From contig NZ_WSTC01000003.1 in assembly GCF_009789195.1 (NCBI RefSeq), forward strand, positions 160,776 to 224,775: a stretch of 64,000 nucleotides of DNA, read 5' to 3'. This DNA is from Paenibacillus sp. MMS18-CY102 (GTDB lineage Bacteria > Bacillota > Bacilli > Paenibacillales > Paenibacillaceae). The translations under genes and the position numbers were made by a program. The notes under the pieces are model-generated. The model made no database searches and was not told the origin of the DNA. It worked only from the letters and a program-made list of their open reading frames with translations. Below, one piece after another: positions 9,307-18,309 of the stretch; position 1 is the stretch's first letter, and each line of letters starts with the position of its first letter.

Positions 9307-9320
9307 TGAAAACGTTTGCA
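9307..9320. promoter_or_regulatory. cre-like site in the amylase leader
   Basis: TGAAAACGTTTGCA matches the CcpA consensus TGWAANCGNTNWCA at all but one position. It lies 33-46 bp before the amylase ATG and just ahead of the ribosome binding site, a position expected for roadblock-type glucose repression. Confidence 0.6.
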
Positions 9321-9352
9321 CTGTTTTCAATCAAAGGAGGAGGAAAATCTAC

Positions 9353-12300
9353 ATGTTACGAAAGTGGTTAATCGGCACCATGTGCTTCATTCTCGGCGTT
9401 ACCCTTTTCACCGATCTTTTGATCTCTAATCCAACAACGGCTAACGCCGCATCGAACACAGCAACCCTCTACTACTACACGCCTTACAAAAACTGGACGA
9501 ACAACTATATCCATCATAACGGCAGCGGCTCTTGGACGACCGTTCCTGGCACAGCGATGGATGCAGGCTGTACGAACTGGACGACCAAGACGATCGACTT
9601 CGGCACGGCAGCAAGCTTCCAAGCCGTATTCACGAACGGATCGGGCGCATGGGATAACTACAACAACCAATCCGGCCAAAACTACACGTTCACGGCTGGC
9701 ATTCACCAAGTGAAAAACGGCCAAATTATCGCAAATGCTGGCAGCCCTTGCGCACCAGCTGAAACGGTCGCGCCTAGCGTACCGGCTGGGCTGCAAGTTA
9801 CGGCAGTAACGGCTTCCTCCGTCTCCATCTCTTGGACCGCTTCGACTGATAACGCAGGCGGAAGCGGCATGGCAAGCTACAGCATCTACCGCAACGGCAC
9901 ACTGGTGAAAGCTGACCAGGCTGCTGCTACTACCTCCTACACGGATACTGGCTTAGCCGCTTCGACGGCTTACAGCTATACCGTAACTGCCAAAGACGTA
10001 GCCGGCAATGTTTCCGCACAATCGGCTGCTCTGGCAGCAACAACGTCAGCTGGCAATACAGCTAGCGTTTACTACTACAAGAAAACTAAAGGCTGGAGTT
10101 CGGTTAACATCCACTACATGCCTACAGGCGGTACTTGGACGACTGTTCCAGGCGTTGCCATGAACGAAGTGGCGTGCACAGACTGGACGCTCAGAACCGT
10201 TAACCTCGGGTCCGCTACGGGCATGAAAGCCGCATTCAACAATGGTTCCACTTGGGACAACAATGGCGGCTCGGACTACACGCTGGGATCAGGCATCGTA
10301 ACTGTAAAAGACGGCGTAGTTGTCAATGGCGCAGTAAGCCCTTGTACGCCGGTTGCACCGGATACGACGGCTCCATCTGTGCCTGCCAACCCTCTGGCAA
10401 CAGCTAATGGGCTGCAAATCACGGTAACTTGGACTGCATCTACGGATAACGTAGGCGGTACAGGCGTTGGTGGTTATGAAGTGACGCGTACAGGCGGTAC
10501 GCAAGGCACGCAAGTGTTCACGACGACGACGAACAGCTTGACGAACTCGGGATTGGATGCGACAACGGCTTATTCGTACACGATCAAAGCCTTTGACCTC
10601 GCAACGCCTTCCAACAAGTCTGCGAGCAGCACTTCTGTATCGGCAACGACAGGCAATGCGCCTCAACCGACTCCGGGCGGTACGCCAATCGGTACGGATA
10701 CGCGCGAAGATTCGATCTATTTTGTTATGACGGCCCGCTTCTATGACGGCGATTCCTCGAATAACCGCGGTGGACAATTCAACGTCTCCAGTGGCAACGC
10801 TGCGAACAACGATCCAATGTTCCGCGGCGACTTCAAAGGGCTCATGGATAAGCTCGATTATATTAAAGCGCTCGGCTTCTCCGCGATCTGGATCACGCCA
10901 GTCGTGCTGAACCGTTCGGATTATGACTTCCATGGCTACCATGGCTACGACTTCTACAAAATCGACCCAAGGTTGGAATCCACGGGGGCTTCTTACCAAG
11001 ATCTCATTAACGCTGCCCATAACAAAGGCATTAAAATTATTCAGGACGTTGTCTACAACCACTCCAGCCGTTGGGGAGCAAAAGGCCTCTTCACGCCGAC
11101 CGTATTCGGTATTCGCGATGCGCAGTGGAGCTGGATGTATGACGAGAAAGTTCCTGGCTTGGAATACGATGGCTTAACGCCGAATACGGTGTCAGGCAAA
11201 GCGTACAACGGCGATCTTTGGTCGACAGCTGAACCTGCCGGAAACACGTGCCAAAACTGGGGAACGCCAACTAACTTCTACAGCAAAGAAGGATACCGGA
11301 TCTACAACTGCCAATGGCCTAGTGCGACATCCGGCATGTTCCCAGCGCAATACTATCACCAATGCTGGATCGGCAACTGGGAAGGCGAAGATGCGCGCAG
11401 CTGCTGGCTGCACGAAGATCTGGCTGACTTCAACACCGAGAGCAAGCCGGTGCAAGATTACCTCATCGGCGCTTACAACAAACTGATCGATATGGGCGTG
11501 GACGGTTTCCGGATCGATACCGCGGTGCACGTTCCTCGCGTAACGTGGAATCGCCGCTTCCTCCCAGCTGCACAACAGCATGCAGTCGAGAAATTCGGCG
11601 ATAAAGGCAAAAACTTCTACATGGTTGGTGAAGTTGGCGCATTCGTCAATGACAAGTGGAACCGCGGATCGGTTAACCACTCCGCACAGTTCTTTACTTG
11701 GAAAGAAAGAAAAGAATACACGCAAAACGACGTGCAAGCAGCACTCGACCAATTCAACTACGAGAATACGATGGGCACCAATAACCAGCCAACGTCCACG
11801 AACGCGTTCTTGAACGGCAACACGTATCATGCGCCAGACCATAGCCAATTCTCTGGCATGAACATTATCGATATGCGCATGCATATGAACTTCAGCGACG
11901 CGGGCAATGCCTTCTACAACGGCAAAGATTCCGACGACTCGACGAATGATGCGACGTACAACATGGTTTACGTCGACAGCCATGACTTCGGGCCGAACAA
12001 ATCTTCAACGACTTATGCTGGCGGTACGGACGCTTGGGCAGAAAACATGAGCCTCATGTGGACGTTCCGCGGTATCCCTACACTGTACATGGGATCCGAA
12101 ATCGAGTTCCAAGCAGGCAAACAAATCGATTGCGGCCCTACTTGCCCGCTCGCTACAACTCGCCGCGCTTACTTCGGCGACAAGCTGGAAGGCACAGTCG
12201 TAGCTAGCGACTTCGGCAAGACAGCTTCGGCAACGGGTACGGTTGCCCAAACGCTGAACTACCCGCTCGTTAAACACGTGCAGCGTTTGAACCAAATTCG

Positions 12301-12622
12301 CCGTAAAATCCCTGCGCTGCAAAAAGGCCAATATTCAACCGAAGGCATCAGCGGCAACATCGCTTACAAACGCCGCTACACGGATGCAGCAACTGGCGTA
12401 GACAGCTTCGCACTGGTTACGATCAGCGGTTCCGCGACGTTCTCCGGCATTCCTAACGGCACGTACAAAGATGCCATTACGGGTGACGTGAAAGTCGTAT
12501 CGAACGGCACGCTGACGGCTTCCGTTTCCGGTAAAGCAAACATGCGCATCTACGTTCTTGACCTGCCAGGCAATGCTGCCCCAGGCAAGATCGGCGAAGA
12601 CGGCCCTTACCTGAAATCGTAA
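9353..12622 (+). CDS. Secreted modular alpha-amylase family GH13 enzyme with two CBM25 and two FN3 modules
   Basis: A 1089-residue extracellular starch-degrading enzyme. Order: Sec signal peptide (about 1-34, ending NPTTANAA); starch-binding CBM25-type module (about 35-120, YYYTPYKNWTNNYIHH); FN3 module (about 124-220); second CBM25-type module (about 235-325, YYYKKTKGWSSVNIHY); second FN3 (about 335-425); GH13 barrel from about residue 447. Catalytic signs are DVVYNHSS, GVDGFRIDTAVH (nucleophile Asp, about 720), YMVGEVGAF (acid/base Glu, about 759) and YVDSHDFG (Asp, about 873), then a C-terminal beta domain. The chosen ATG follows AAAGGAGGAGG; an earlier in-frame ATG at 9296 lacks a site. 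Operators upstream suggest sugar-dependent control. Confidence 0.92.
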   Translation: MLRKWLIGTMCFILGVTLFTDLLISNPTTANAASNTATLYYYTPYKNWTNNYIHHNGSGSWTTVPGTAMDAGCTNWTTKTIDFGTAASFQAVFTNGSGAWDNYNNQSGQNYTFTAGIHQVKNGQIIANAGSPCAPAETVAPSVPAGLQVTAVTASSVSISWTASTDNAGGSGMASYSIYRNGTLVKADQAAATTSYTDTGLAASTAYSYTVTAKDVAGNVSAQSAALAATTSAGNTASVYYYKKTKGWSSVNIHYMPTGGTWTTVPGVAMNEVACTDWTLRTVNLGSATGMKAAFNNGSTWDNNGGSDYTLGSGIVTVKDGVVVNGAVSPCTPVAPDTTAPSVPANPLATANGLQITVTWTASTDNVGGTGVGGYEVTRTGGTQGTQVFTTTTNSLTNSGLDATTAYSYTIKAFDLATPSNKSASSTSVSATTGNAPQPTPGGTPIGTDTREDSIYFVMTARFYDGDSSNNRGGQFNVSSGNAANNDPMFRGDFKGLMDKLDYIKALGFSAIWITPVVLNRSDYDFHGYHGYDFYKIDPRLESTGASYQDLINAAHNKGIKIIQDVVYNHSSRWGAKGLFTPTVFGIRDAQWSWMYDEKVPGLEYDGLTPNTVSGKAYNGDLWSTAEPAGNTCQNWGTPTNFYSKEGYRIYNCQWPSATSGMFPAQYYHQCWIGNWEGEDARSCWLHEDLADFNTESKPVQDYLIGAYNKLIDMGVDGFRIDTAVHVPRVTWNRRFLPAAQQHAVEKFGDKGKNFYMVGEVGAFVNDKWNRGSVNHSAQFFTWKERKEYTQNDVQAALDQFNYENTMGTNNQPTSTNAFLNGNTYHAPDHSQFSGMNIIDMRMHMNFSDAGNAFYNGKDSDDSTNDATYNMVYVDSHDFGPNKSSTTYAGGTDAWAENMSLMWTFRGIPTLYMGSEIEFQAGKQIDCGPTCPLATTRRAYFGDKLEGTVVASDFGKTASATGTVAQTLNYPLVKHVQRLNQIRRKIPALQKGQYSTEGISGNIAYKRRYTDAATGVDSFALVTISGSATFSGIPNGTYKDAITGDVKVVSNGTLTASVSGKANMRIYVLDLPGNAAPGKIGEDGPYLKS

Positions 12623-12650
12623 GCTCATAATAGGAATGGCATTAACAAGG

Positions 12651-12682
12651 CATGCCCATGGGATTTAGATCCCATGGGCATG
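12651..12682 (+). terminator. Rho-independent terminator of the amylase gene
   Basis: CATGCCCATGGG and CCCATGGGCATG form a perfect 12-bp stem with an 8-base loop followed by seven T residues, 29 bases after the amylase stop. Confidence 0.9.
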
Positions 12683-12833
12683 TTTTTTTATAGTGAAGTG
12701 TCGAATTTCTTTCTATTAAACCTTATCCATTCGTTGTATACTTCTCGATAACTGTATGCAACTTAATTGCAGTCATCCCCGTAGAGGTTAGTAATACATA
12801 ACAATATATTGTAACGAGGAGCAACATAACGAT

Positions 12834-13736
12834 ATGCAAACGAATCAAGTGCTAGAGGAACGCGCCGTACTGGCTGCATTAGAGCAGTCGCTTGCCATGA
12901 TCGAGTTTGACCTGCAAGGCACCGTCCTATGGGCGAATGACAATTTTGCCAAGGCGATGGGTTACCAAATTACCGAATTGCCTGGCATTCATCATCGCAA
13001 GTTTTGCTTGCCTGAATTCGCCAATAGCCCGGAATACGCGAAGCTATGGGCGAGTTTAAAAAATGGCACCAAATTTCAGGAAAAAATCGTTCGTGTCACG
13101 AAAAGCGGCGAGACGTTGTGGCTCGAAGCTACCTATATGCCCATCCGCGATGCTGCCGATCAGGTCGTTGCTGTTCTCAAAATCGCAACCGACATTACGG
13201 CTCGTGAGTTAGCAACCACGCAAGTAACAGCTGAGCTGCAGCAGATGGCCGCGGACCTTCACCTTCGCACCGAAGAAGGCATCAAACGGAATCAACAAGT
13301 CGCTGCAGCCTTCGAACGCGTTATGGCAGATAACGAAAATAATTTGGCTTCCCTTCATGACCTGGAGCAGCAGAGCGTCGCGATTAAACGGGTCGTCCAG
13401 ACGATTCAAGAATTCGCGTCACAGACGAACCTCTTGGCTTTGAATGCTGCCATTGAGGCAGCACACGCAGGCGAGTACGGCCGCGGCTTCAACGTCGTCG
13501 CTACGGAAGTTCGCAGCCTCGCGAAGAATGTGCAAGAAGCCGCACAAGAAATTCAGAAAACTGTGCAGAACATAGCCGGGCAGGTCGACCGCGTCAATGC
13601 GGGAACGAAAACTTCGCAGCAAGCGATCATCGATAGCCAGCTTCAAATTCAACAAGCTGTCGGTGAATTCGGCGGCATCAGCGAAGCTGCTGGCAAGCTA
13701 GATGCGCAGGCGAAGGTGCTTGGCCAGATGCTTTAA
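12834..13736 (+). CDS. PAS-domain methyl-accepting chemotaxis-type signalling protein
   Basis: A 300-residue soluble sensor. Residues about 10-125 form a PAS domain ([23 protein letters not shown], then [15 protein letters not shown] and [12 protein letters not shown]). Residues about 140-295 form a shortened methyl-accepting signalling domain containing [37 protein letters not shown], the hairpin tip that contacts CheA/CheW. No transmembrane segment is visible, so it acts in the cytoplasm. It is a single-gene unit with its own terminator, and the ATG follows a GAGGAG site. The ligand or redox input is unknown. The signalling domain is shorter than in classical receptors. Confidence 0.88.
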   Translation: MQTNQVLEERAVLAALEQSLAMIEFDLQGTVLWANDNFAKAMGYQITELPGIHHRKFCLPEFANSPEYAKLWASLKNGTKFQEKIVRVTKSGETLWLEATYMPIRDAADQVVAVLKIATDITARELATTQVTAELQQMAADLHLRTEEGIKRNQQVAAAFERVMADNENNLASLHDLEQQSVAIKRVVQTIQEFASQTNLLALNAAIEAAHAGEYGRGFNVVATEVRSLAKNVQEAAQEIQKTVQNIAGQVDRVNAGTKTSQQAIIDSQLQIQQAVGEFGGISEAAGKLDAQAKVLGQML

Positions 13737-13742
13737 CGCAAC

Positions 13743-13772
13743 AAGGAGCCGCTCACATCGAGCCGGCTCCTT
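13743..13772 (+). terminator. Terminator after the PAS-chemoreceptor gene
   Basis: AAGGAGCC pairs with GGCTCCTT around a 14-base loop. A T-rich tract (ATTTTTTC) follows, seven bases after the stop codon. Confidence 0.8.
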
Positions 13773-13804
13773 ATTTTTTCAATTCATGCTATGCGTTCCG
13801 TTCA

Positions 13805-14701
13805 TTAGCCAGAAAAAGTATACGTCCGCGACCAAGATTTCGTCTCTCCCGGCGCTAGATCAATCTGGACGAATGCCTCAGGAGATACGACATGGCTCGT
13901 CCCCCACAATGCGTAATACGCAACCGGTTCGCTGCCGCTCTCCCGCAATCCCGCTCCACTCTGCTCGTCTTTTAGCTCCCAGTAAAAAGGAACCTGTCCC
14001 GCCGCCGCACGATACTGCGCATAAAATACTTCCGTCACCGGCTCCCATCTTATGCTGTCGCCTTCAATCCGCAGCGGCTTCACCAGCTCCTCGGCAGGCT
14101 CGTACCCTTCGCGGCTTTCGAACGCTAACGGCAGCCGAAGCACATAACCCGGCCCGATTGGCTTATCGTTAATCGCGACAAAATTATGGACGTACTCCGT
14201 CGTGGCAATGCGCTTCGTCCCGTTATTCGCCAACTGGTAAGCAATCGTTAGCTCTGGGCCCGCTACGGTTAATGTCTTCTCATACGTGTAGGCATATCCG
14301 TTCACCGCCGTTGACACCGAACGATACCGAATATAATTGTCGCCTTGCTCCGTCTCCACCGGGCTAAGCGCAATCGGATAAGCTTCCGCAAAATCGTAAT
14401 CGGCTTCACTAAGCCGTGTCAGCGCGCCGACGCCGATTTTTAGAAACGGCTCTCCCGGAGCTGCCTCCTCGTACCCGTTCGGGCCTTCGATGCCAAACTC
14501 ATTGCATAACCCGCCGCCGTCAGTTTCCTCTCCTGGCGCCAAACTCACCAGTGTACAAAAGGTATGCCCGCTTTCCGTCAGTTTGACTTGTTTCACAAAT
14601 CCCGCCCAATCGAATCTTGCGCCTGCATATTGCCCGGGCTGCCCGCATTGCTCAATTTCCACTTGAAGCTGATCGCTAGTAAGAATAATTTTGGATTGCA
14701 T
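13805..14701 (-). CDS. Aldose 1-epimerase-like protein
   Basis: A 298-residue beta-sandwich protein related to the aldose 1-epimerase (galactose mutarotase-like) superfamily. Supporting segments are GARFDWAGFVKQVKL at the start, CNEFGIEGPNGYEEA, the KIGVGALTRLSEADYDF block, TTEYVHNFVAINDKPIGPGY with a candidate catalytic histidine, and the APGETKSWSRTYTF ending typical of these folds. Many members are uncharacterised and act on unknown sugars, so mutarotase activity is inference. It is monocistronic and converges on the chemoreceptor gene. Confidence 0.8.
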   Translation of the reverse strand: MQSKIILTSDQLQVEIEQCGQPGQYAGARFDWAGFVKQVKLTESGHTFCTLVSLAPGEETDGGGLCNEFGIEGPNGYEEAAPGEPFLKIGVGALTRLSEADYDFAEAYPIALSPVETEQGDNYIRYRSVSTAVNGYAYTYEKTLTVAGPELTIAYQLANNGTKRIATTEYVHNFVAINDKPIGPGYVLRLPLAFESREGYEPAEELVKPLRIEGDSIRWEPVTEVFYAQYRAAAGQVPFYWELKDEQSGAGLRESGSEPVAYYALWGTSHVVSPEAFVQIDLAPGETKSWSRTYTFSG

Positions 14702-14735
14702 TGGTGTTACCGCCTTTTCTATGTTTTGTTATTCA

Positions 14736-15350
14736 TTAAATGGCTGTATTTTTTGTGCCATTCAGCATGACGCGCCTGTCTGTCTGCTTTCCTTGGATGA
14801 CTATTTCTTTCTTAGATGGATCGGTTGCTTTGAATCGGACCAAAGAACTTGGTGTACCCGATGTGAGGATATACACCCACCCTTGGTCGGCCAGCACAAT
14901 GCCGCTATAACCTGCCGTTAGCTTCTGCGGCTTGCCGCCTGTTAATTTCACGCGATAAGTCGGTCCCGTGGCCGAATAGGCATTTTTCTGATTAGGCTCC
15001 TGCCACCACTCGGAATAATAGATGAAATCTCCCTCTAATATTGCTGTTCCATACTTATTATTTGATATTACCTGTTTATGGCTGCCGTCGATATCTATAC
15101 GGGCAATGCCTTTCTCGCTAATAAAATAAATGACATCGTTGATGATACAAAACGGATCAGCTATCCCTTTATTAAAATCATCATAATGAAGCTGTCCTGC
15201 AAGAAGACTATTCCGCTGATAATAAATCCCCCCAATATAGTCTCTTGCTAATCGTTTCAATCCCTTGCCGTCCAGCCCTACGCGGAATAAGGATCTGGCA
15301 CGGTCAGGACCTTTAAACTCTTTTTGCGCGCAAATTGTAATCGATATCAT
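14736..15350 (-). CDS. DUF5050-like beta-propeller protein, possibly N-terminally truncated
   Basis: A 204-residue protein made of repeated short beta segments such as LFRVGLDGKGLKRLARDYIGG, GIARIDIDGSHKQVISNN and YRVKLTGGKPQKLTAGYSG, typical of DUF5050 propellers. Family members are commonly longer and secreted. This one has no signal peptide and begins in the middle of a repeat (MISITICAQKEFKG), so it may be the surviving 3' part of a longer gene. Nothing recognisable as the missing 5' part lies upstream. Function unknown. Confidence 0.6.
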   Translation of the reverse strand: MISITICAQKEFKGPDRARSLFRVGLDGKGLKRLARDYIGGIYYQRNSLLAGQLHYDDFNKGIADPFCIINDVIYFISEKGIARIDIDGSHKQVISNNKYGTAILEGDFIYYSEWWQEPNQKNAYSATGPTYRVKLTGGKPQKLTAGYSGIVLADQGWVYILTSGTPSSLVRFKATDPSKKEIVIQGKQTDRRVMLNGTKNTAI

Positions 15351-15731
15351 TTATTCGCTGACTCCTGAATAGGATCAGTCTAACACTATAACTTCTCAGT
15401 TGAAAGAAAACAAATTTTCACGAAAACGATGCTAATAATAATAAAAATAAGTAACAGTCCAAAACGAAAATGCCGTTGGGTTTTCCGTAGCACTCATCCA
15501 CAATGGCGGCGAATCTGAAGGCCATGATCTTTTTTTCATTGCGAACCCCCTGAATGATGTGTATATGTGGATGTTATAATATGGCAAAACACACCATTTA
15601 TATTAAGCCGGAGACAGCAAAAACACAAGCGCAATGGCAAGCTGCTGCGCTTCAGCGGACAGGCCCCGCCCATTGGAAAAAACCCGTCCGAAAACAATTT
15701 CCGGCAGGCTAACGCTAATGATGCCGTTACT
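15351..15731. other. Gap between DUF5050 gene and ger operon
   Basis: No well-supported gene. A 43-codon frame at 15581-15712 is listed separately at low confidence. The rest shows no clear hairpin, repeat or RNA. Confidence 0.4.
15581..15712 (+). CDS. Possible 43-residue basic peptide
   Basis: An ATG frame begins MAKHTIYIKPETAKTQ and ends VRKQFPAG. It is basic, has no hydrophobic segment, and is read towards the 3' end of the gerB-type gene. A TATAAT-like string lies just upstream, but no clear ribosome binding site does. I do not recognise it; it may be chance or a remnant. Confidence 0.25.
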   Translation: MAKHTIYIKPETAKTQAQWQAAALQRTGPAHWKKPVRKQFPAG

Positions 15732-16853
15732 CTAAGCCTGTGGCTTTATCTCCTCATTCTGATCTCCCTTATGCTTCCCCCGAATCGCATGAACGGCAAG
15801 CAGCAGCAGCAGAAAGCCGATCACATAGGTAAGATCGTACAGCGACCAGTACGTCGCCAATTGATTGAAGTAGGTGATGTTAGGAGACACCGTAATCGAG
15901 CTTACCAGCAAAAGCAGGCCAATCGGGAGCATCAGAACACGGTATTCCTTCAACCCTGCCAGCTGCGCAAGCCCTAATGAAAGGCCATAGAAGTACAGCG
16001 TCAGCTTGAAATAAATAGAGAAAAACCAGAGGATGGCCATGACGGCCTCCACGCGTTCCAGAAAGTTCCCAATGTTGATCTCTTGCGCTAACGCATAACT
16101 GGGGTACAAATGCCGGGCTGTATCGCCAGCCCCAAGCACAAGAATAGACAGCGCCAGAACCAACGCGATTGCAAATCCGCCCAATAATCCGCCCAGCAGC
16201 ATGCTCTTCCCAATACGTTCGGCTTGGCTGACATATGGAATGACCATTAACAGGATGACGAGTTCTACATAAGGATATGCAATCGCAGCCATCGTTCCGC
16301 GGAGCAACGGGCGGATGCCATCCTCGAGGAACGGTTGGACATTAACGAGATCTGCTTGTGGAGCCAGCGCGACGATAAAGAACAAGAACAGAACTACAAA
16401 AAACGGGAATAATAGCTCTCCCGTTCGCGCAATGACTTCAAGCCCTAGCTTGGCTCCCATCACGATAATGCACAGAAACAACAGATGAATGGATTGGATT
16501 GGCGTCTCTGGCATCATATGCATCGTCATGAAATCGCCGATTTCCCTAAGGAAGATCGAGGCATTAAGAAAGAGATGGACGGCAAACAATAGCGATACAG
16601 CCACGCCAAGCCATTTGCCCAAAATTTTGCGGCTCGACAGGAAAACGGTCATGCCGGGATACAGCTTGCCAACGGCCGCTATCAAATAGACGATCGGAAG
16701 GCCAATCGCCAAGCCGATCACGCCCGATAGCCATGCATCCTGCTTCCCTTGGATCGCCGCAGTGGCAGGCAGCGCTAATATCGAATCGCCTATCGTTACG
16801 AAAATAACGAGTATCGTTAATTGGCGCGCCCCGATCTTGCCTTTCTCCAGCAT
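15732..16853 (-). CDS. Spore germination receptor B subunit (GerAB/GerKB type permease)
   Basis: A 373-residue membrane protein of the endospore germination permease family. It has ten hydrophobic spans and the family start GKIGARQLTILVIFVTIGDSILALP. In germinant receptors the B subunit sits in the inner spore membrane and binds the amino acid or sugar germinant. The C-terminal hydrophilic tail HAIRGKHKGDQNEEIKPQA is usual. It is the last of four genes on the minus strand (A, C, small D, B), 20 bp after the small protein gene. Expression in the forespore under SigG is expected from the family; I did not identify the promoter. Confidence 0.92.
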   Translation of the reverse strand: MLEKGKIGARQLTILVIFVTIGDSILALPATAAIQGKQDAWLSGVIGLAIGLPIVYLIAAVGKLYPGMTVFLSSRKILGKWLGVAVSLLFAVHLFLNASIFLREIGDFMTMHMMPETPIQSIHLLFLCIIVMGAKLGLEVIARTGELLFPFFVVLFLFFIVALAPQADLVNVQPFLEDGIRPLLRGTMAAIAYPYVELVILLMVIPYVSQAERIGKSMLLGGLLGGFAIALVLALSILVLGAGDTARHLYPSYALAQEINIGNFLERVEAVMAILWFFSIYFKLTLYFYGLSLGLAQLAGLKEYRVLMLPIGLLLLVSSITVSPNITYFNQLATYWSLYDLTYVIGFLLLLLAVHAIRGKHKGDQNEEIKPQA

Positions 16854-16873
16854 CTATGATTTCGCCTCCTCCC

Positions 16874-17101
16874 TTAAGATCCGAATAGGGCATCCCCGAG
16901 CGGTTTATAGGCCTTAATAATCCAGCCTGCTGAGCTTGGAAGCCTCACTTCCAAGCTCAGCACAATGTAAAGCCCTCCCCCAACTGCAAGCAAGATCGCG
17001 AACCACCATCGCTCTCTGGCCATATTCCCCAGCCTCAGCGTAGGGAACTCCGCCAGCACGATGGCAGCTATCCCGATAATAGCTCCAGCAATAGACCACA
17101 T
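16874..17101 (-). CDS. Small two-span membrane protein of the germination operon (GerKD-like)
   Basis: A 75-residue protein with two hydrophobic segments (IAGAIIGIAAIVLAEFPTL and WWFAILLAVGGGLYIVLSL). Small two-span D proteins accompany several germinant receptor operons, such as the gerK locus of Bacillus, and modulate receptor function. The position between the C and B genes, same strand and tight spacing support this. Sequence identity to a named D protein is not claimed. An overlapping 65-codon frame is a shadow. Confidence 0.7.
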   Translation of the reverse strand: MWSIAGAIIGIAAIVLAEFPTLRLGNMARERWWFAILLAVGGGLYIVLSLEVRLPSSAGWIIKAYKPLGDALFGS

Positions 17102-17121
17102 CGGCCGTCACTCCTTCTTAT

Positions 17122-18309
17122 TCATTTCTTCCGGAATGAGTTGCTCTGTGTACCCAAATACCGGATCCTGATATCGACGTTCACCCGATACGCGAGTTTC
17201 TGGAATTGCGCATCCCAATCGTCCCGCACGGCCTTCCAATACTTCGGTTGCTCGCGATGCATCACTTCGCCGAAGCCGAATATGTCGACTTTATATTTGT
17301 TCTGAACCGTCGCGATGGCCTGCTCGATAAATCGCTGCACTTTCCGATTCCCGTTCTGCTCCAGCTGCTTGATCGAAGCTTCCTTGCTCAAGTCAATCGA
17401 ACACCTCACTTCGCCGACATTGGCCCGCATGCGGACGGATATGTCAATAAAAGGCTTTCCATCCTCAAGCTTTCCTTTTACTTTCGTATCTGAGCGCATT
17501 ACTTCCAACGCCGCATTGCCGCCATTAGGGCAATATACGACGCCAACCGTACTATCCACATTGTCTTGAATATAATTGTACGCCTTGCTCTCCTCTTCGT
17601 TCAGCCAGCCAAGCAGCTTATCTTTCTTAAATACGGCCAATCCGTTATATATCAATTGTGTGGAAGAAGCAATTTCGTTCACATTCTCCTTGCTTTCCCC
17701 AGCTGTCTGCGAGCCCTTGATTCGCAAACCGGTCACAGCCGGCTGCTTGCCCGAGCTTACGATATCATCGATCAACTCATCCAATGTAATAGCCGACGTT
17801 GGCGCCCATGACCGTTCGGACGCCTCCAGCGATGAAAACATCTGATTGGCAGGGATCGATTCCAGATGCGTTAATATTTTGAGCGTGTTGGCTGCGGTCG
17901 TATCCTTGGCGATGACAACGTAGAAATCTGCCCGATGCTCGTGATTGCGGGATACGAAATCAAGTACATTGCCTATTCCGTCAACTGCTACTTTTTCACT
18001 GATGACCAGCATCCGAAGATGGGAGTTATAGATTTTGCGGGGAGATACTTTCGTCAGCCTGCGCAACGCCTCGAATATCGTTTCACCTGTCGCTTGGTAC
18101 GTCGTTACCGGTGTACGGTCGCTGCTGCCCTTCTGGGATGCTACTTCGCCCGGGTCAACGACCTGGACCGTTAACCGGTAATGATCTCCCGCTTTATCGA
18201 TTCCATATGCAACAGCGATGGCAAGATCGTTCATCTCCCGGCGATTCCAGCATCCAGAGACGAACATCATCGCAACAACTAGACATCCCATAACCAACTT
18301 GCGCATCAT
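17122..18309 (-). CDS. Ger(x)C family germination lipoprotein
   Basis: A 395-residue C subunit of a germinant receptor. The N-terminus MMRKLVMGCLVVAMMFVSGCWNRREMNDLAIA contains a lipobox (VSGC) followed by the nearly universal C-W-[DNS]-x-x-E/R-[ILM] motif of GerC proteins. The lipid anchor holds it to the outer face of the inner spore membrane. The rest shows the usual domains (KGSSDRTPVTTYQATGETIFEALR; RADFYVVIAKD). Its ATG overlaps the stop of the A gene by four bases, so the two are translationally coupled. Confidence 0.93.
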   Translation of the reverse strand: MMRKLVMGCLVVAMMFVSGCWNRREMNDLAIAVAYGIDKAGDHYRLTVQVVDPGEVASQKGSSDRTPVTTYQATGETIFEALRRLTKVSPRKIYNSHLRMLVISEKVAVDGIGNVLDFVSRNHEHRADFYVVIAKDTTAANTLKILTHLESIPANQMFSSLEASERSWAPTSAITLDELIDDIVSSGKQPAVTGLRIKGSQTAGESKENVNEIASSTQLIYNGLAVFKKDKLLGWLNEEESKAYNYIQDNVDSTVGVVYCPNGGNAALEVMRSDTKVKGKLEDGKPFIDISVRMRANVGEVRCSIDLSKEASIKQLEQNGNRKVQRFIEQAIATVQNKYKVDIFGFGEVMHREQPKYWKAVRDDWDAQFQKLAYRVNVDIRIRYLGTQSNSFRKK

